From Paenalcaligenes sp052103955 (GTDB taxonomy: Bacteria > Pseudomonadota > Gammaproteobacteria > Burkholderiales > Burkholderiaceae_B): 64,000 nucleotides of DNA. The stretch is from the NCBI GenBank assembly GCA_052103955.1, contig JBQELO010000016.1, positions 1-64,000 on the forward strand, given 5' to 3'. Under the pieces are notes generated by a model. That model saw only the letters and a list, made by a program, of their open reading frames with translations. It was not told the DNA's origin and ran no database searches. The translations under genes were made by a program, and so were the position numbers. Positions within the stretch are counted from its first letter, which is position 1; every line of letters begins with the position of its first letter. Below are positions 8,573 through 17,196 of the stretch, in pieces.

Positions 8573-9448
8573 ATGAGTTGGCTCCAGAAAATTCTGCCTC
8601 CACGCATTAATCGTAACAACGAAAGCAGTCGTCGGGTTCCCGAAGGGCTATGGGTAAAATGCCCATCGTGTGAGGTAGTGCTGTACAAGGAAGACTTACA
8701 AGCGACATCGCATGTATGTCCTAAGTGCTCACACCACATGCGTATTAATGCGCGTGATCGTATCGATGTACTGTTAGATGCAGAGGGTAGAGTAGAGATC
8801 GGTGCGAATACGCGTCCAATGGATCCGTTGAAATTCCGTGACTCCAAAAAATACCCAGATCGTATTACCCAAGCTACTCGCGATACAGGTGAAAGCGAAG
8901 CAATGATAGTCATGCAAGGCACGATTTTGGCTGTGCCTGCTGTGGTAGCTGTCTTTAACTTTGACTTCATGGCAGGTTCCATGGGGTCAGTAGTGGGCGA
9001 GCGTTTTGTGCGCGGTGTGCAGGCAGCCATTGAGTCCAGATCTGCATTTGTGTGCGTGACAGCCTCCGGTGGTGCGCGTATGCAAGAAAGCTTGTTCTCG
9101 TTGATGCAGATGGCCAAAACTAACGCCATGCTGTGCAAGTTGTCCGAAGCAGGCTTGCCATTTATCAGTGTGCTGACTGACCCTACTATGGGTGGCGTGT
9201 CGGCAAGTTTCGCCTTTATGGGTGATGTGGTGATGGCTGAGCCTAATGCACTGATCGGTTTTGCTGGCCCACGAGTGATCGAGCAGACTGTGCGTGAGAA
9301 ATTGCCCGAAGGCTTCCAGCGTGCAGAGTTCTTGATTCAAAAAGGTGCTATCGATATGGTTGTAGACCGTCGCGAGATGCAGAACGAAATTGCGAGTTTA
9401 ATTGCGTTGCTGACACGTCAGCCCGCTGAAGCAGTACACAAAGCTTAA
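8573..9448 (+). CDS. accD: Acetyl-CoA carboxylase carboxyltransferase beta subunit
   Basis: Forms malonyl-CoA with AccA, the first committed step of fatty acid synthesis, in the cytoplasm. It has 291 residues. An N-terminal four-cysteine zinc ribbon has Cys30, Cys33, Cys49 and Cys52 (KCPSC...VCPKC). The crotonase-fold core has the oxyanion segments SGGARMQES (about 164-172) and MGGVSASFAFMGD (about 204-216). The trpB-trpA-accD order is typical of betaproteobacteria, but the usual downstream folC is missing; accD is followed by a strong terminator and the convergent rne gene. Confidence 0.97.
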   Translation: MSWLQKILPPRINRNNESSRRVPEGLWVKCPSCEVVLYKEDLQATSHVCPKCSHHMRINARDRIDVLLDAEGRVEIGANTRPMDPLKFRDSKKYPDRITQATRDTGESEAMIVMQGTILAVPAVVAVFNFDFMAGSMGSVVGERFVRGVQAAIESRSAFVCVTASGGARMQESLFSLMQMAKTNAMLCKLSEAGLPFISVLTDPTMGGVSASFAFMGDVVMAEPNALIGFAGPRVIEQTVREKLPEGFQRAEFLIQKGAIDMVVDRREMQNEIASLIALLTRQPAEAVHKA

Positions 9449-9494
9449 GTAATACAGCATAGGTACGGTGGGGTGATTATGCCCTGCTGAGAAT

Positions 9495-9552
9495 AAGGGT
9501 TGGGGTAGGTAAGTGATCATGAATGTGATGCTTATCTGTCCCAGCCCTTTTT
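9495..9552 (+). terminator. Strand-specific terminator after accD
   Basis: AAGGGTTGGGGTAGGTAAG (9495-9513) pairs with CTTATCTGTCCCAGCCCTT (9531-9549) over all 19 positions if G-U pairs are allowed, and T(5) follows. The wobble pairs work only in the plus-strand transcript; on the minus strand they become A-C mismatches. It therefore ends accD transcription without blocking the other strand. Confidence 0.85.
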
Positions 9553-9588
9553 CTTTGGGGCTAGTAAAAGTGCCTAACTTAGCAAGTA

Positions 9589-9627
9589 TAAAAAAAGCCC
9601 TCTTAGCGTTAAGCGAAGAGGGCTTTT
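9589..9627 (-). terminator. Terminator of rne
   Basis: AAAGCCCTCTT and AAGAGGGCTTT pair around an 11-base loop. On the minus strand the stem is followed by seven T, 25 bases after the rne stop codon. Together with the accD structure it separates the convergent genes. Confidence 0.9.
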
Positions 9628-9651
9628 TGATGCGGCGAACCGCCATAGCTT

Positions 9652-12600
9652 TTAGGACTGGCTGGTTTCTACCTGTTCCAGTGCTGCAGCTGTAGTGGCT
9701 TGTGCAGAGGTTTTGCGTGGACGACCCAGTTTGACGGGGGCGGCCTGATAGCTAAAGCTGGTCGTTACAGAGGTTTCTACCATTTGCAAACCGGCCTGCT
9801 CCAGTTGAACATCCAGATTAGCTGTCTGAGGTGCTACAGCAGTTACTTCAGTTGCTGTGACTTGCTGCTCTTCAGTGGCAACAACCTTAGTGGCTACGTC
9901 ATGGCTTGCTGTGTGCTCAATTTCAGTGCTTTCAGCAACTGCTACATCGGTGATCTGTGTGGACTCAACGATAACAGTGTCGGCGACGTCAGTGTTGGGC
10001 TTAGCGGCTTGCTGTTCTGTGGCTTGTACCTCAGCAACTGCTGGGGTTTCTACAGCGACAGGCTCAGCTACTTCAACAGGTGCTACGGGTGCTTCGACAA
10101 CAGCCTCAACGGCAGTTGTGTCTGTTGTAGCGGCGTGAGTCTCTGCTGTGCCATCAGCCTGTGTTTCGACCTGCATCAAAGGCTCTACGGCTACTGTGCT
10201 GGCTTTACGGGCACGTGGGGCACGCTTAGCAACAGGAGCAGCTTCAGCTTGAGTGTTGGCAGCATCAGTCAAGGTTTCTGCACGGGTTTCAATCATGGTT
10301 AAGCCAGATGGCTGTGCCACGTTCAGTGCAGGTGCTTTGGCGGCTATCGCTGTGTTTTCTTCAGCAGCAGGTGCGTTGTCGTCAGCCAGTTGTGGTTCAG
10401 CTTGTTGTGCTGGTTGAGCTGTAGCTTCAACAGCAGGGCTTTCGGCTGGTGCATCAACAGGAGCTGCGTTCAACGCGTTAGCATCAAAGCTAGGTGTTTG
10501 GTGTGGCACGTAGGTGACAACCGTTTCACTTTCTACTGCTGGGGCTTCTTCGCTTTCTACCACATCTGTGCTGTTGGCACTTTGCTCGGTACCGCGACGG
10601 CTACGACGGCTACGACGACGACGGCTACGACGACGTTCGGTATCGCTACCATCGCCTTCACCCGCTTCTTCGTTGTCCAGACCTTCGGCAGCGATGTTAT
10701 CTTGGTTAGCGTCACTGGTAGCAGCAGGCATACTAGGAGCAGTGCTCACAGCTTCAATGGTGCTGTCTTCTTGCAACTCTGTGTCTTGCTCGTTAGTTTT
10801 GTTGACGTCGGTGTTGCTGTCACGTCTACGGCCACGGCTACCACGTCTGCGGCGTGAGCCGGTAGTGGCTTCGCCAGAGGCTTGGTCTGCTGTTTGTGCG
10901 TTGTTTGCTACTACCTGATTCGCTACTTGTTCGTCGTTTTTCTCGTCTTTTTGAGCGTTGCGACGACCTTGTGGGGTGTTGGCGGTAGTGCTAACGGTTT
11001 TGTCTGCGCGCTCGTCGCTGTTTGGGCGAGTTGAGCGACGTTGACGTTGACGCTGGCGTTGTTGGTCTGGGTTGCGCTCACCACCCTTAGTCGTTGCGTT
11101 GGCATTACGACGTCCGGTTTTTTTGGCGTTCTTGTTAGCGCTGGTTTCAGGTTCAGGAGCTTTCTCGCCAAACAACCAGGTTGCCAAGCGTTTCCAGAAG
11201 CTAGGGGCTGCCTTGCTTACTGGTGCTGGAGTTGGTGCGGGTTGGGCGGGGGTGATGCCTTTTACCAGTGCCTCTGGGCGGCTCTTAGGTTCTTGTGCGC
11301 GAGTAGCTGGTTGTGCAGCAGTTTGTTCTGCTTGCTGTACTTGCTGGTAGCTGGAGACTACATCGTCTAGGCGTGCATCGTCATGACGCAGGCGTTCAAT
11401 AATGTGGTGTGGTGTTTCCAGGTTTTTGTTAGGAATCAAGGTGAGCTTGATGTTCAAGCGCGATTCGATTTTGGAAACATCGGCACGTTTTTCGTTCAGC
11501 AAGTAGGTAGCCACTTCAACAGGCACTTGGGCGTTGATGGCGGCTGTGCCTTCCTTCATGGCTTCTTCTTGCAGCAGACGCAGTACGTGCAGAGCGCTGG
11601 ATTCGGCATCGCGGATGACACCAGTGCCTGTACAGCGTGGGCAAGTGATGTGGGAGCCTTCATTCAGGGCAGGGCGCAGACGTTGACGGGAAAGCTCCAT
11701 CAAGCCAAAACGCGAGATCTTGCCCATTTGTACACGAGCACGGTCTAGGTGCAGCGCATCACGCAGGCGTTGCTCTACTGCACGCTGGTTTTTGCTGTCT
11801 TCCATATCGATGAAGTCGATGACGATTAGGCCACCCAAGTCACGTAAACGTAACTGTCTAGCTACCTCGTCTGCCGCTTCCAGGTTGGTGCGCAGCGCCG
11901 TTTCTTCGATGTCAGCGCCACGCGTAGAGCGGGCCGAGTTCACGTCAATGGCGACCAAGGCTTCCGTGTGATCAATCACTACTGCGCCGCCGGAAGGCAA
12001 CTGTACAGTGCGAGAGTACGCGGTTTCGATTTGGTTTTCGATTTGGAAGCGCGAGAACAGCGGAATGTCATCGCGGTAACGTTTCACACGCTGCACGTTA
12101 TCAGGCATTACCACGCTCATGAAGGCCGTGGCTTGCTCATGGATATCGTCGGTGTCGATCAGAATTTCGCCGATGTCTTGGGAGAAGTAATCGCGGATGG
12201 CGCGAATCACTAAGCTGGATTCCAAGTAGATCAGTATAGGTGCACGGTTATCGCGTGCAGCGGTATCAATCGCTGTCCACAGTTGCAGTAGGTAGTTTAA
12301 GTCCCATTGCAGCTCTTCTACGCTACGACCAATACCCGCTGTGCGGGCAATAATGCTCATGCCGCCAGGAATGGAGAGTTGGTCTATAGCTTCGCGTAGC
12401 TCTTGACGATCTTCGCCTTCAACGCGGCGGGAAACACCGCCACCACGAGGGTTGTTGGGCATCAAGACTAGGTAACGACCAGCCAGTGAAATGAAGGTGG
12501 TCAGAGCAGCGCCCTTGTTGCCACGTTCTTCTTTTTCAACTTGGATGATCAGTTCTTGGCCTTCGTGCAGCGCGTCTTGTATACGGGCTGTACGTACGTC

Positions 12601-12846
12601 TACACCTTCCTTGAAATAGGTGCGGGCAACTTCTTTGAAGGGCAGAAAACCGTGGCGCTCTTCCCCGTAGCTTACAAAACAAGCTTCCAGACCGGGTTCA
12701 ATGCGGGTAATCACACCTTTGTAGATGTTGCCTTTACGCTGTTCGCGGCCGGCGGCTTCTATATCGAGGTCGATCAGTTTCTGACCGTCGACAATGGCAA
12801 CGCGTAATTCTTCTTGATGCGTTGCATTGAACAACATGCGTTTCAT
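9652..12846 (-). CDS. rne: Ribonuclease E
   Basis: Essential endoribonuclease and scaffold of the RNA degradosome. It has 1064 residues from ATG 12846 (MKRMLFNATHQEEL, the conserved N-terminus; GGAG upstream). Domains: S1 at about 40-120; the DNase I-like catalytic core with metal-binding aspartates in VAIDVNSARS and VIDFIDMED; and the Zn-link CPRCTGTG at about residue 400. From about 520 on the protein is disordered. SFWKRLATWLFGEK looks like the amphipathic membrane-anchoring helix. Two arginine-rich RNA-binding blocks (RRRRGSRGRRR and a second longer one) follow, then a long Ala/Val/Glu/Thr tract. Near the C-terminus KLGRPRKT resembles an AT-hook. Confidence 0.96.
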   Translation of the reverse strand: MKRMLFNATHQEELRVAIVDGQKLIDLDIEAAGREQRKGNIYKGVITRIEPGLEACFVSYGEERHGFLPFKEVARTYFKEGVDVRTARIQDALHEGQELIIQVEKEERGNKGAALTTFISLAGRYLVLMPNNPRGGGVSRRVEGEDRQELREAIDQLSIPGGMSIIARTAGIGRSVEELQWDLNYLLQLWTAIDTAARDNRAPILIYLESSLVIRAIRDYFSQDIGEILIDTDDIHEQATAFMSVVMPDNVQRVKRYRDDIPLFSRFQIENQIETAYSRTVQLPSGGAVVIDHTEALVAIDVNSARSTRGADIEETALRTNLEAADEVARQLRLRDLGGLIVIDFIDMEDSKNQRAVEQRLRDALHLDRARVQMGKISRFGLMELSRQRLRPALNEGSHITCPRCTGTGVIRDAESSALHVLRLLQEEAMKEGTAAINAQVPVEVATYLLNEKRADVSKIESRLNIKLTLIPNKNLETPHHIIERLRHDDARLDDVVSSYQQVQQAEQTAAQPATRAQEPKSRPEALVKGITPAQPAPTPAPVSKAAPSFWKRLATWLFGEKAPEPETSANKNAKKTGRRNANATTKGGERNPDQQRQRQRQRRSTRPNSDERADKTVSTTANTPQGRRNAQKDEKNDEQVANQVVANNAQTADQASGEATTGSRRRRGSRGRRRDSNTDVNKTNEQDTELQEDSTIEAVSTAPSMPAATSDANQDNIAAEGLDNEEAGEGDGSDTERRRSRRRRSRRSRRGTEQSANSTDVVESEEAPAVESETVVTYVPHQTPSFDANALNAAPVDAPAESPAVEATAQPAQQAEPQLADDNAPAAEENTAIAAKAPALNVAQPSGLTMIETRAETLTDAANTQAEAAPVAKRAPRARKASTVAVEPLMQVETQADGTAETHAATTDTTAVEAVVEAPVAPVEVAEPVAVETPAVAEVQATEQQAAKPNTDVADTVIVESTQITDVAVAESTEIEHTASHDVATKVVATEEQQVTATEVTAVAPQTANLDVQLEQAGLQMVETSVTTSFSYQAAPVKLGRPRKTSAQATTAAALEQVETSQS

Positions 12847-13333
12847 GAGTAATTCTCCGTAGTCATGGCGCGTTATTGCTAACGCACGACCGCGGGTCAC
12901 TCAGTGTGTAGCACTGTCACTGCAGGGGGCTGGGGCCAAAATAAATCAGGCCGTGCCCACCATAATCTGTCGTGGGGGCGAGGAGCCCATGTATGAGCGA
13001 GGTTCAGGCAGCAGGATGGTCAGGATCACGTGTGTGGTTGACTAAAAATGTTTGCTGGAACAATGGCCAGACCCGGGTTTTGCTCGTGTCTGGTGCTAAA
13101 TTCTAAAGAGCGACGACTTTTCGCAGATAATTCAGTGCCGCACGCGGGACTCAAGCAGTCATGTTGACCATGCAGTTCTCTGCTTGTTGGAACGGTGAGC
13201 TTGCCCCGGCGACTAAATGACCCCGAAAACTGGCACTAAGGCAGTACAATTAGACCTTTGTCGTCAACGGAGACGCACCCTTTGCATCTCTACGTATGAC
13301 GGTGTCACAGTTTTCATAGGCTGAGGCGATTAT
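12847..13333. other. Divergent rne/rluC intergenic region
   Basis: 487 bases without a convincing gene. It must hold the rne leader and promoter (minus) and the rluC promoter (plus). Visible elements are an inverted repeat CCAGAC...GTCTGG at about 13067-13096 and a plus-strand -10-like TACAAT at 13245-13250 without a clear -35. E. coli rne has a long autoregulatory 5' leader; the length here would allow the same, but that is inference. Confidence 0.5.
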
Positions 13334-13340
13334 ATGCCTC
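13323..13340 (+). promoter_or_regulatory. Hairpin covering the rluC ribosome-binding site and start
   Basis: GAGGC (13323-13327) and GCCTC (13336-13340) form a perfect stem with an 8-base loop, followed by TTTT. GAGG is the ribosome-binding site of ATG 13334, and the start codon lies across loop and stem, so folding would hide both. Confidence 0.45.
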
Positions 13341-14302
13341 TTTTGTGCATGAGCAAACCATTAGATAGTGAAAAAGGTGTTGTAGCGGTACGTTTCGTGG
13401 AAATAGAGGCGGAGGAAGCGGGGCAGCGCGTTGATAATTATTTGCTGCGCCTTTGCAAGGGAGTTCCTAAAAGCCATATTTATCGCGCCATACGTAGTGG
13501 TCAGGTGCGTGTGAATAAGGGACGAATCAGCAGCGAATACCGACTAGAGGCCGGCGATATATTGCGTGTGCCACCTATGCGTTTGCCACAAGTGGATGCG
13601 CCTCGCCACGTGCCGCCAGCCGTGTTTCCTATCGTGTATGAAGACCGCGATATCTTAGTGATTGATAAGCCAGAGGGTGTGGCGGTGCATGGCGGCAGTG
13701 GTGTGTCGTTCGGGGTGATTGAGCAGTTGCGTTCTGCTAGGCCTGAAGAACGCATGCTTGAACTTGCGCATAGGCTAGATAGGGATACATCTGGCTTACT
13801 AATTATTGCTAAAAACCGTAAAGCATTGGTGCGTTTGCACGACATGTTCCGAGAGGGCGTGGTGAGAAAGTATTACCAAGCGTTGGTAACGGGGGATTGG
13901 GTGAACGATCGTCAGCACCTACGCGAACCATTGCTGCGCTGGATGACTGCTTCAGGCGAGCGTCGTGTGCGAGTAGATCCAGAAGGTAAGCCGTCGCACA
14001 CCATTGTCAATTTATTGAAACGCTTTGGGCGCTATAGTTTGGTTGAGGCTGATTTGCGCACAGGACGTACCCATCAGATTCGAGTTCACTTGGCCAATGA
14101 AGGTTTTCCGTTGGTGGGTGATGATAAGTATGGGCGCGATGAGGTGCGTGAGCATTTTTCTAGGTTGGGCTTTAAGCGCATGTTCTTGCACGCTGGGCGT
14201 GTGGAGATGGCACATCCGGTATCGGGAGAGTCGTTAGCGCTAGAGGCACCGTTACCGCCTGAGTGTTTGGCAATCATGAAAGTTTTGGAGAAAGAAGCAT
14301 GA
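13334..14302 (+). CDS. rluC: 23S rRNA pseudouridine synthase RluC
   Basis: Isomerises uridines of 23S rRNA. It has 322 residues. An N-terminal S4 RNA-binding domain (about 28-85) is followed by the RluA-type catalytic domain with HRLDRDTSG (146-154; catalytic Asp149) and the RTGRTHQIRVH motif near residue 245. The start ATG 13334 has GAGG 7 bases upstream; ATG 13349 is the alternative. It lies divergent from rne, as in many proteobacteria including E. coli. The gph-like gene overlaps its stop by 4 bases. RluC is favoured over RluD by the rne neighbourhood. Confidence 0.93.
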   Translation: MPLLCMSKPLDSEKGVVAVRFVEIEAEEAGQRVDNYLLRLCKGVPKSHIYRAIRSGQVRVNKGRISSEYRLEAGDILRVPPMRLPQVDAPRHVPPAVFPIVYEDRDILVIDKPEGVAVHGGSGVSFGVIEQLRSARPEERMLELAHRLDRDTSGLLIIAKNRKALVRLHDMFREGVVRKYYQALVTGDWVNDRQHLREPLLRWMTASGERRVRVDPEGKPSHTIVNLLKRFGRYSLVEADLRTGRTHQIRVHLANEGFPLVGDDKYGRDEVREHFSRLGFKRMFLHAGRVEMAHPVSGESLALEAPLPPECLAIMKVLEKEA

Positions 14303-14952
14303 AGCAGTACCGCGCAGTAGTGTTTGATTGGGATGGTACGGTGATGGATTCTACTCACGCCATCGTGACAGCTATACAGCTAGCCAGTGCAGACTTGGGT
14401 TTGCCTGTGCCTAGTGGGGCTATTGCAAGCTGGGTGATTGGCTTGTCGCTAGAAGCTGCGTTGTACCGTGTGGTGCCTGATTTGAATGCAGATCAAATGC
14501 CCGATTTCATCGAACGTTATCGCCACCATTTTTTCCAGCGCGACCTGCAACTGAAGTTGTTTGATGGTATGCAAAGCATGATGGACGAGCTGAAAGCGCG
14601 TGATGTATTGCTGGCAGTGGCTACCGGTAAAAGCCGCCCGGGTTTGGATAGGTTGCTAGTGAATGTGGGGTTGGATCAGTATTTTTACGCTACACGTTGC
14701 GCTGATGAAACGCAAAGTAAACCGCATCCACAAATGCTGCACGAGTTGCTAGAAGAAATGCAGTTGCCCGTTGAGCAGGTGATTATGGTGGGTGACACGA
14801 CGCATGATGTGCATATGGCACAAAATGCAGGGATGGATAGTTTGGCTGTCAGTTATGGGGCGCATGATCCCGATACGCTAAGCAAATCGGCGCCTACCTT
14901 TCAAGTGGATAAGGTAGCCGCCATGCGTGATGTGCTGCTGGCGCGTGTCTAA
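14299..14952 (+). CDS. HAD-superfamily phosphatase (phosphoglycolate phosphatase-like)
   Basis: Cytoplasmic HAD hydrolase of 217 residues. Motif I is FDWDGTVMDS, with nucleophile Asp10 and acid Asp12. Motif II threonine lies in AVATGKS (about 111-117), motif III lysine in SKPHPQ, and motif IV is MVGDTTHD (about 164-171). The helical cap after motif I puts it in the Gph/pyrophosphatase-like group. The start was set at ATG 14299 because it overlaps the rluC stop (ATGA), an arrangement conserved for this gene after rluC. The substrate is not determined by the sequence. Confidence 0.88.
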   Translation: MKQYRAVVFDWDGTVMDSTHAIVTAIQLASADLGLPVPSGAIASWVIGLSLEAALYRVVPDLNADQMPDFIERYRHHFFQRDLQLKLFDGMQSMMDELKARDVLLAVATGKSRPGLDRLLVNVGLDQYFYATRCADETQSKPHPQMLHELLEEMQLPVEQVIMVGDTTHDVHMAQNAGMDSLAVSYGAHDPDTLSKSAPTFQVDKVAAMRDVLLARV

Positions 14953-14974
14953 AGGTTAGGCACGCTCTTGTGGG

Positions 14975-15688
14975 TTATGCCAGAAATAAGAAGATCGTGG
15001 GTTGTTTGTTGAATTCGGGTGGGCTAGCTTTAGCCCACTGCGCTACCGTTTTTGTGCAAATCCACTGATCTGCTGTAGTAAGTGCGCGAGCAATGCATAA
15101 ACGAGTGGATGGTTGTAGTGTGCTAAGTAGTGCACTAAACAATGCTTCGTTTCGGTAGGGCGTTTCGATGAAAAGCTGGGTTTGGTGGTGTTTGCGTGAA
15201 TTTGCCTCCCAGTCTTTTAGTGTTTTGCTGCGTTCGGCAGCATTTACAGGTGGGTAGCCGTGAAACGCAAACTGTTGCCCATCTAAGCCACTAGCCATCA
15301 AGCTCAATAAAATAGACGAAGGCCCTACGTGGGGAATCACTTCAATATTCATGGCGTGGGCAGCAGCTACCACGACGGCGCCTGGGTCGGCCACGGCAGG
15401 GCAGCCGGCCTCAGAGACCAATCCTATATGCTGTCCTTCCTTCAAAGGGGTCAGCCATTCACGAATTTGTTGGGCGGATGTACCGTGTTTGTCCAGTGTG
15501 TGGATGGTGATTTCCTGAATGGGCGTGTTGGTGCCCACTTGTTTCAAGAATGCACGCGCCGTTTTGGCGTTCTCAGCAATATAAATAGTGAGTGATTGTG
15601 CAAGCTGCTGGGTTTGAGCCGGCAGCCAGTTTTGTATGGGGCTGTCGCCTAAACCGACGGGGATGAGGTGAAGTTGACCTGTAGTCAC
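14975..15688 (-). CDS. SAM-dependent methyltransferase, RsmI-like (tetrapyrrole methylase fold)
   Basis: 237-residue paralogue of the 16S rRNA ribose methyltransferase RsmI. SEAGCPAVADPGAVVVAAAH (about 91-110) corresponds to the SDAGTP..SDPG SAM-binding segment, and VGPSSILLSLMASGLDG (about 120-136) to the second conserved block. The N-terminus (LIPVGLGD) differs from the RsmI consensus, and the protein is shorter than RsmI. A gene of this type beside maf is common in betaproteobacteria. The target is unknown; a role in rRNA or small-molecule methylation is inference. Confidence 0.8.
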   Translation of the reverse strand: MTTGQLHLIPVGLGDSPIQNWLPAQTQQLAQSLTIYIAENAKTARAFLKQVGTNTPIQEITIHTLDKHGTSAQQIREWLTPLKEGQHIGLVSEAGCPAVADPGAVVVAAAHAMNIEVIPHVGPSSILLSLMASGLDGQQFAFHGYPPVNAAERSKTLKDWEANSRKHHQTQLFIETPYRNEALFSALLSTLQPSTRLCIARALTTADQWICTKTVAQWAKASPPEFNKQPTIFLFLA

Positions 15689-15705
15689 AATAAGTTCCCA
15701 GTAAG

Positions 15706-16287
15706 TTAGCGTGTGGGGTTAAGGGGGTTGATACCTACGTGGCGCAGAAATTGGTGTAGCCGTATCAAAGGCAAACCAATAATGGCGGTAGGGTCGTCGG
15801 ATTGCATGCTATCCATCAGCGCAATACCTAGGCTTTCAGCTTTGGCGCTGCCTGCGGTATCGTAAGGCTGATCGTGATGCAGGTAATAGGTGATTTCGTC
15901 ATCGCTGAGCGTGCGAAAGCGGCAGTGAGTGGGCACGCTGTCAAGAAGTAGGGTGTCGCGGTGCAGCACACACAAGGCGCTGTGAAATACGATGGTTTGC
16001 CCGCTTAGCTGTTGCAGTTGTGCAAAGGCTTTATCATGTGAGCCCGCTTTGCCTATGGGTAAATGTCCCAGCGTAGCTACTTGATCACAGCCAATAACAA
16101 CAGCGTCAGGGTGTTGTTGGGCGACTGCAGTGGCTTTTTCCTGGGCAAGGCGCAAGGCTAATGCGTCAGGTAATTCGCCTGCTAGTGGCGTTTCATCAAT
16201 GTTTGGTGCGATAATATCGAAGTTCAGGGCGAGTCGTTGTAGCATCTCGCGCCTATAGGGTGAACTGGATGCCAGAATCAGACGCAT
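15706..16287 (-). CDS. Maf/YceF family nucleotide pyrophosphatase
   Basis: Predicted house-cleaning pyrophosphatase that hydrolyses modified NTPs; the YceF subgroup acts on m7GTP. It has 193 residues. The N-terminus ASSSPYRREMLQRL (6-19) is the family signature. GCDQVA (66-71) carries the catalytic Asp68, where the dTTP-type Maf proteins have a different signature. DTAGSAKAESLG (about 143-154) is the third conserved block. It is followed after 17 bases by the RsmI-like gene, probably in one operon, and is divergent from yceD-rpmF, a layout shared with other proteobacteria. Confidence 0.9.
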   Translation of the reverse strand: MRLILASSSPYRREMLQRLALNFDIIAPNIDETPLAGELPDALALRLAQEKATAVAQQHPDAVVIGCDQVATLGHLPIGKAGSHDKAFAQLQQLSGQTIVFHSALCVLHRDTLLLDSVPTHCRFRTLSDDEITYYLHHDQPYDTAGSAKAESLGIALMDSMQSDDPTAIIGLPLIRLHQFLRHVGINPLNPTR

Positions 16288-16311
16288 AAGTAGTTTTTTG
16301 GTGTTAAAGGT

Positions 16312-16341
16312 TTGACGGTTCTGCTCTACGCACTGTATTAT
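16312..16341 (+). promoter_or_regulatory. Promoter of the yceD-rpmF-plsX-fab operon
   Basis: TTGACG (16312-16317), 18-base spacer, TATTAT (16336-16341); each box matches the sigma-70 consensus in 5 of 6 positions. It lies 39 bases before the GTG start at 16380, in the divergent maf/yceD gap. Confidence 0.65.
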
Positions 16342-16379
16342 CTAACGTTTTCCTTACTATTGGAATGCCGGAGGCCATT

Positions 16380-16898
16380 GTGAGTACCGAGCAATACCTT
16401 CTGGATACCTTTACATTTACACAACAACACGAGACCAGAACGGGGCAGTTGGCTGAAGAAAAGCTTGCTCGCGCCATTGAAGGGCTTGTGCCGCAGCAGG
16501 GCCAGGTGTTTAATTGGTCTGTTTCGGGTAGTGTAGACACTACTGAACGCCGTTTCATTCGCTTAAAAGTGGATGGCTTTATGGTGTTGCAGTGTCAACG
16601 TTGTCTGCAAGATTACGAATATCCAGTAGTCGTGGATACCATTTTTGAAGTGGTGGAAACAGAAGACGAACTGGATGAAGATGAAGATGATGTGGAGGCA
16701 CTAGATCGTGTCTTGGCGTCGCGGAATCTGGATTTGTTTGGATTGATTGAAGACGAAGTTATTTTGGCGTTGCCTTATATACCGCGCCACGATAGCTGCC
16801 CGTCTTTATCCAAGGCTTTGTCTGTAGAGGATGAGCTGGTTCTGGAAACAGAAAAACCCAATCCGTTTGCAGTGTTGGGCAAGCTTAAAAAGTCTTAG
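16380..16898 (+). CDS. yceD: YceD family (DUF177) protein linked to 23S rRNA accumulation
   Basis: 172-residue member of DUF177, the protein encoded before rpmF in most bacteria and required for normal 23S rRNA levels. The conserved block LQCQRCLQDYEYPV (about 68-81) has a CxxC pair, an acidic stretch (EDELDEDEDDVE) follows, and ALPYIPRHDSCP closes the domain. GTG 16380 was chosen because GGAGG stands about 8 bases upstream; ATG 16365 would place that site inside the coding region. rpmF follows after 74 bases. Confidence 0.93.
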   Translation: MSTEQYLLDTFTFTQQHETRTGQLAEEKLARAIEGLVPQQGQVFNWSVSGSVDTTERRFIRLKVDGFMVLQCQRCLQDYEYPVVVDTIFEVVETEDELDEDEDDVEALDRVLASRNLDLFGLIEDEVILALPYIPRHDSCPSLSKALSVEDELVLETEKPNPFAVLGKLKKS

Positions 16899-16972
16899 CT
16901 CATTTTTTTGTATTTATTTTTTTGTAGGGTAAGCCGCCTTTTTTCTGGTTTGCCCTGTACACAGGAGTCATC

Positions 16973-17155
16973 ATGGCTGTTCAGCAAAACAAAAAGAGCC
17001 CTTCACGTCGTGGCATGCGTCGTTCACACGATGCGTTGACTGGGCCAGCAACGGCTATCGAGCCAACTACAGGTGAATTGCACATGCGTCACCACATCAG
17101 CCCTAACGGCGTGTACCGTGGCCGTAAAGTTCTGACTACTAAAAACGACGATTAA
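16973..17155 (+). CDS. rpmF: 50S ribosomal protein bL32
   Basis: 60-residue ribosomal protein. The N-terminus (MAVQQNKKSPSRRGMRRSHD) is nearly invariant in proteobacteria. The four zinc-binding cysteines of other lineages are absent, so this is the C-minus form usual in beta- and gammaproteobacteria. An AGGAG lies a few bases before the start. It forms the classic yceD-rpmF-plsX-fab cluster that couples ribosome and lipid synthesis. Confidence 0.98.
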   Translation: MAVQQNKKSPSRRGMRRSHDALTGPATAIEPTTGELHMRHHISPNGVYRGRKVLTTKNDD

Positions 17156-17196
17156 TGCGTTGTTGAGTGCTTCGCAATCACTAGTTTGCGCGCTTG

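Noticed and set aside
10595..10645. Regular CGACGG/CTACGACG repeats resembling a small repeat array
   Set aside because: They lie in frame in rne and encode the arginine/serine-rich RNA-binding block; no spacers of constant length and no cas genes.
12901..13333. A possible small gene or structured RNA in the rne/rluC gap
   Set aside because: No frame with start, ribosome-binding site and protein-like composition; hairpins are weak apart from the one at the rluC start.
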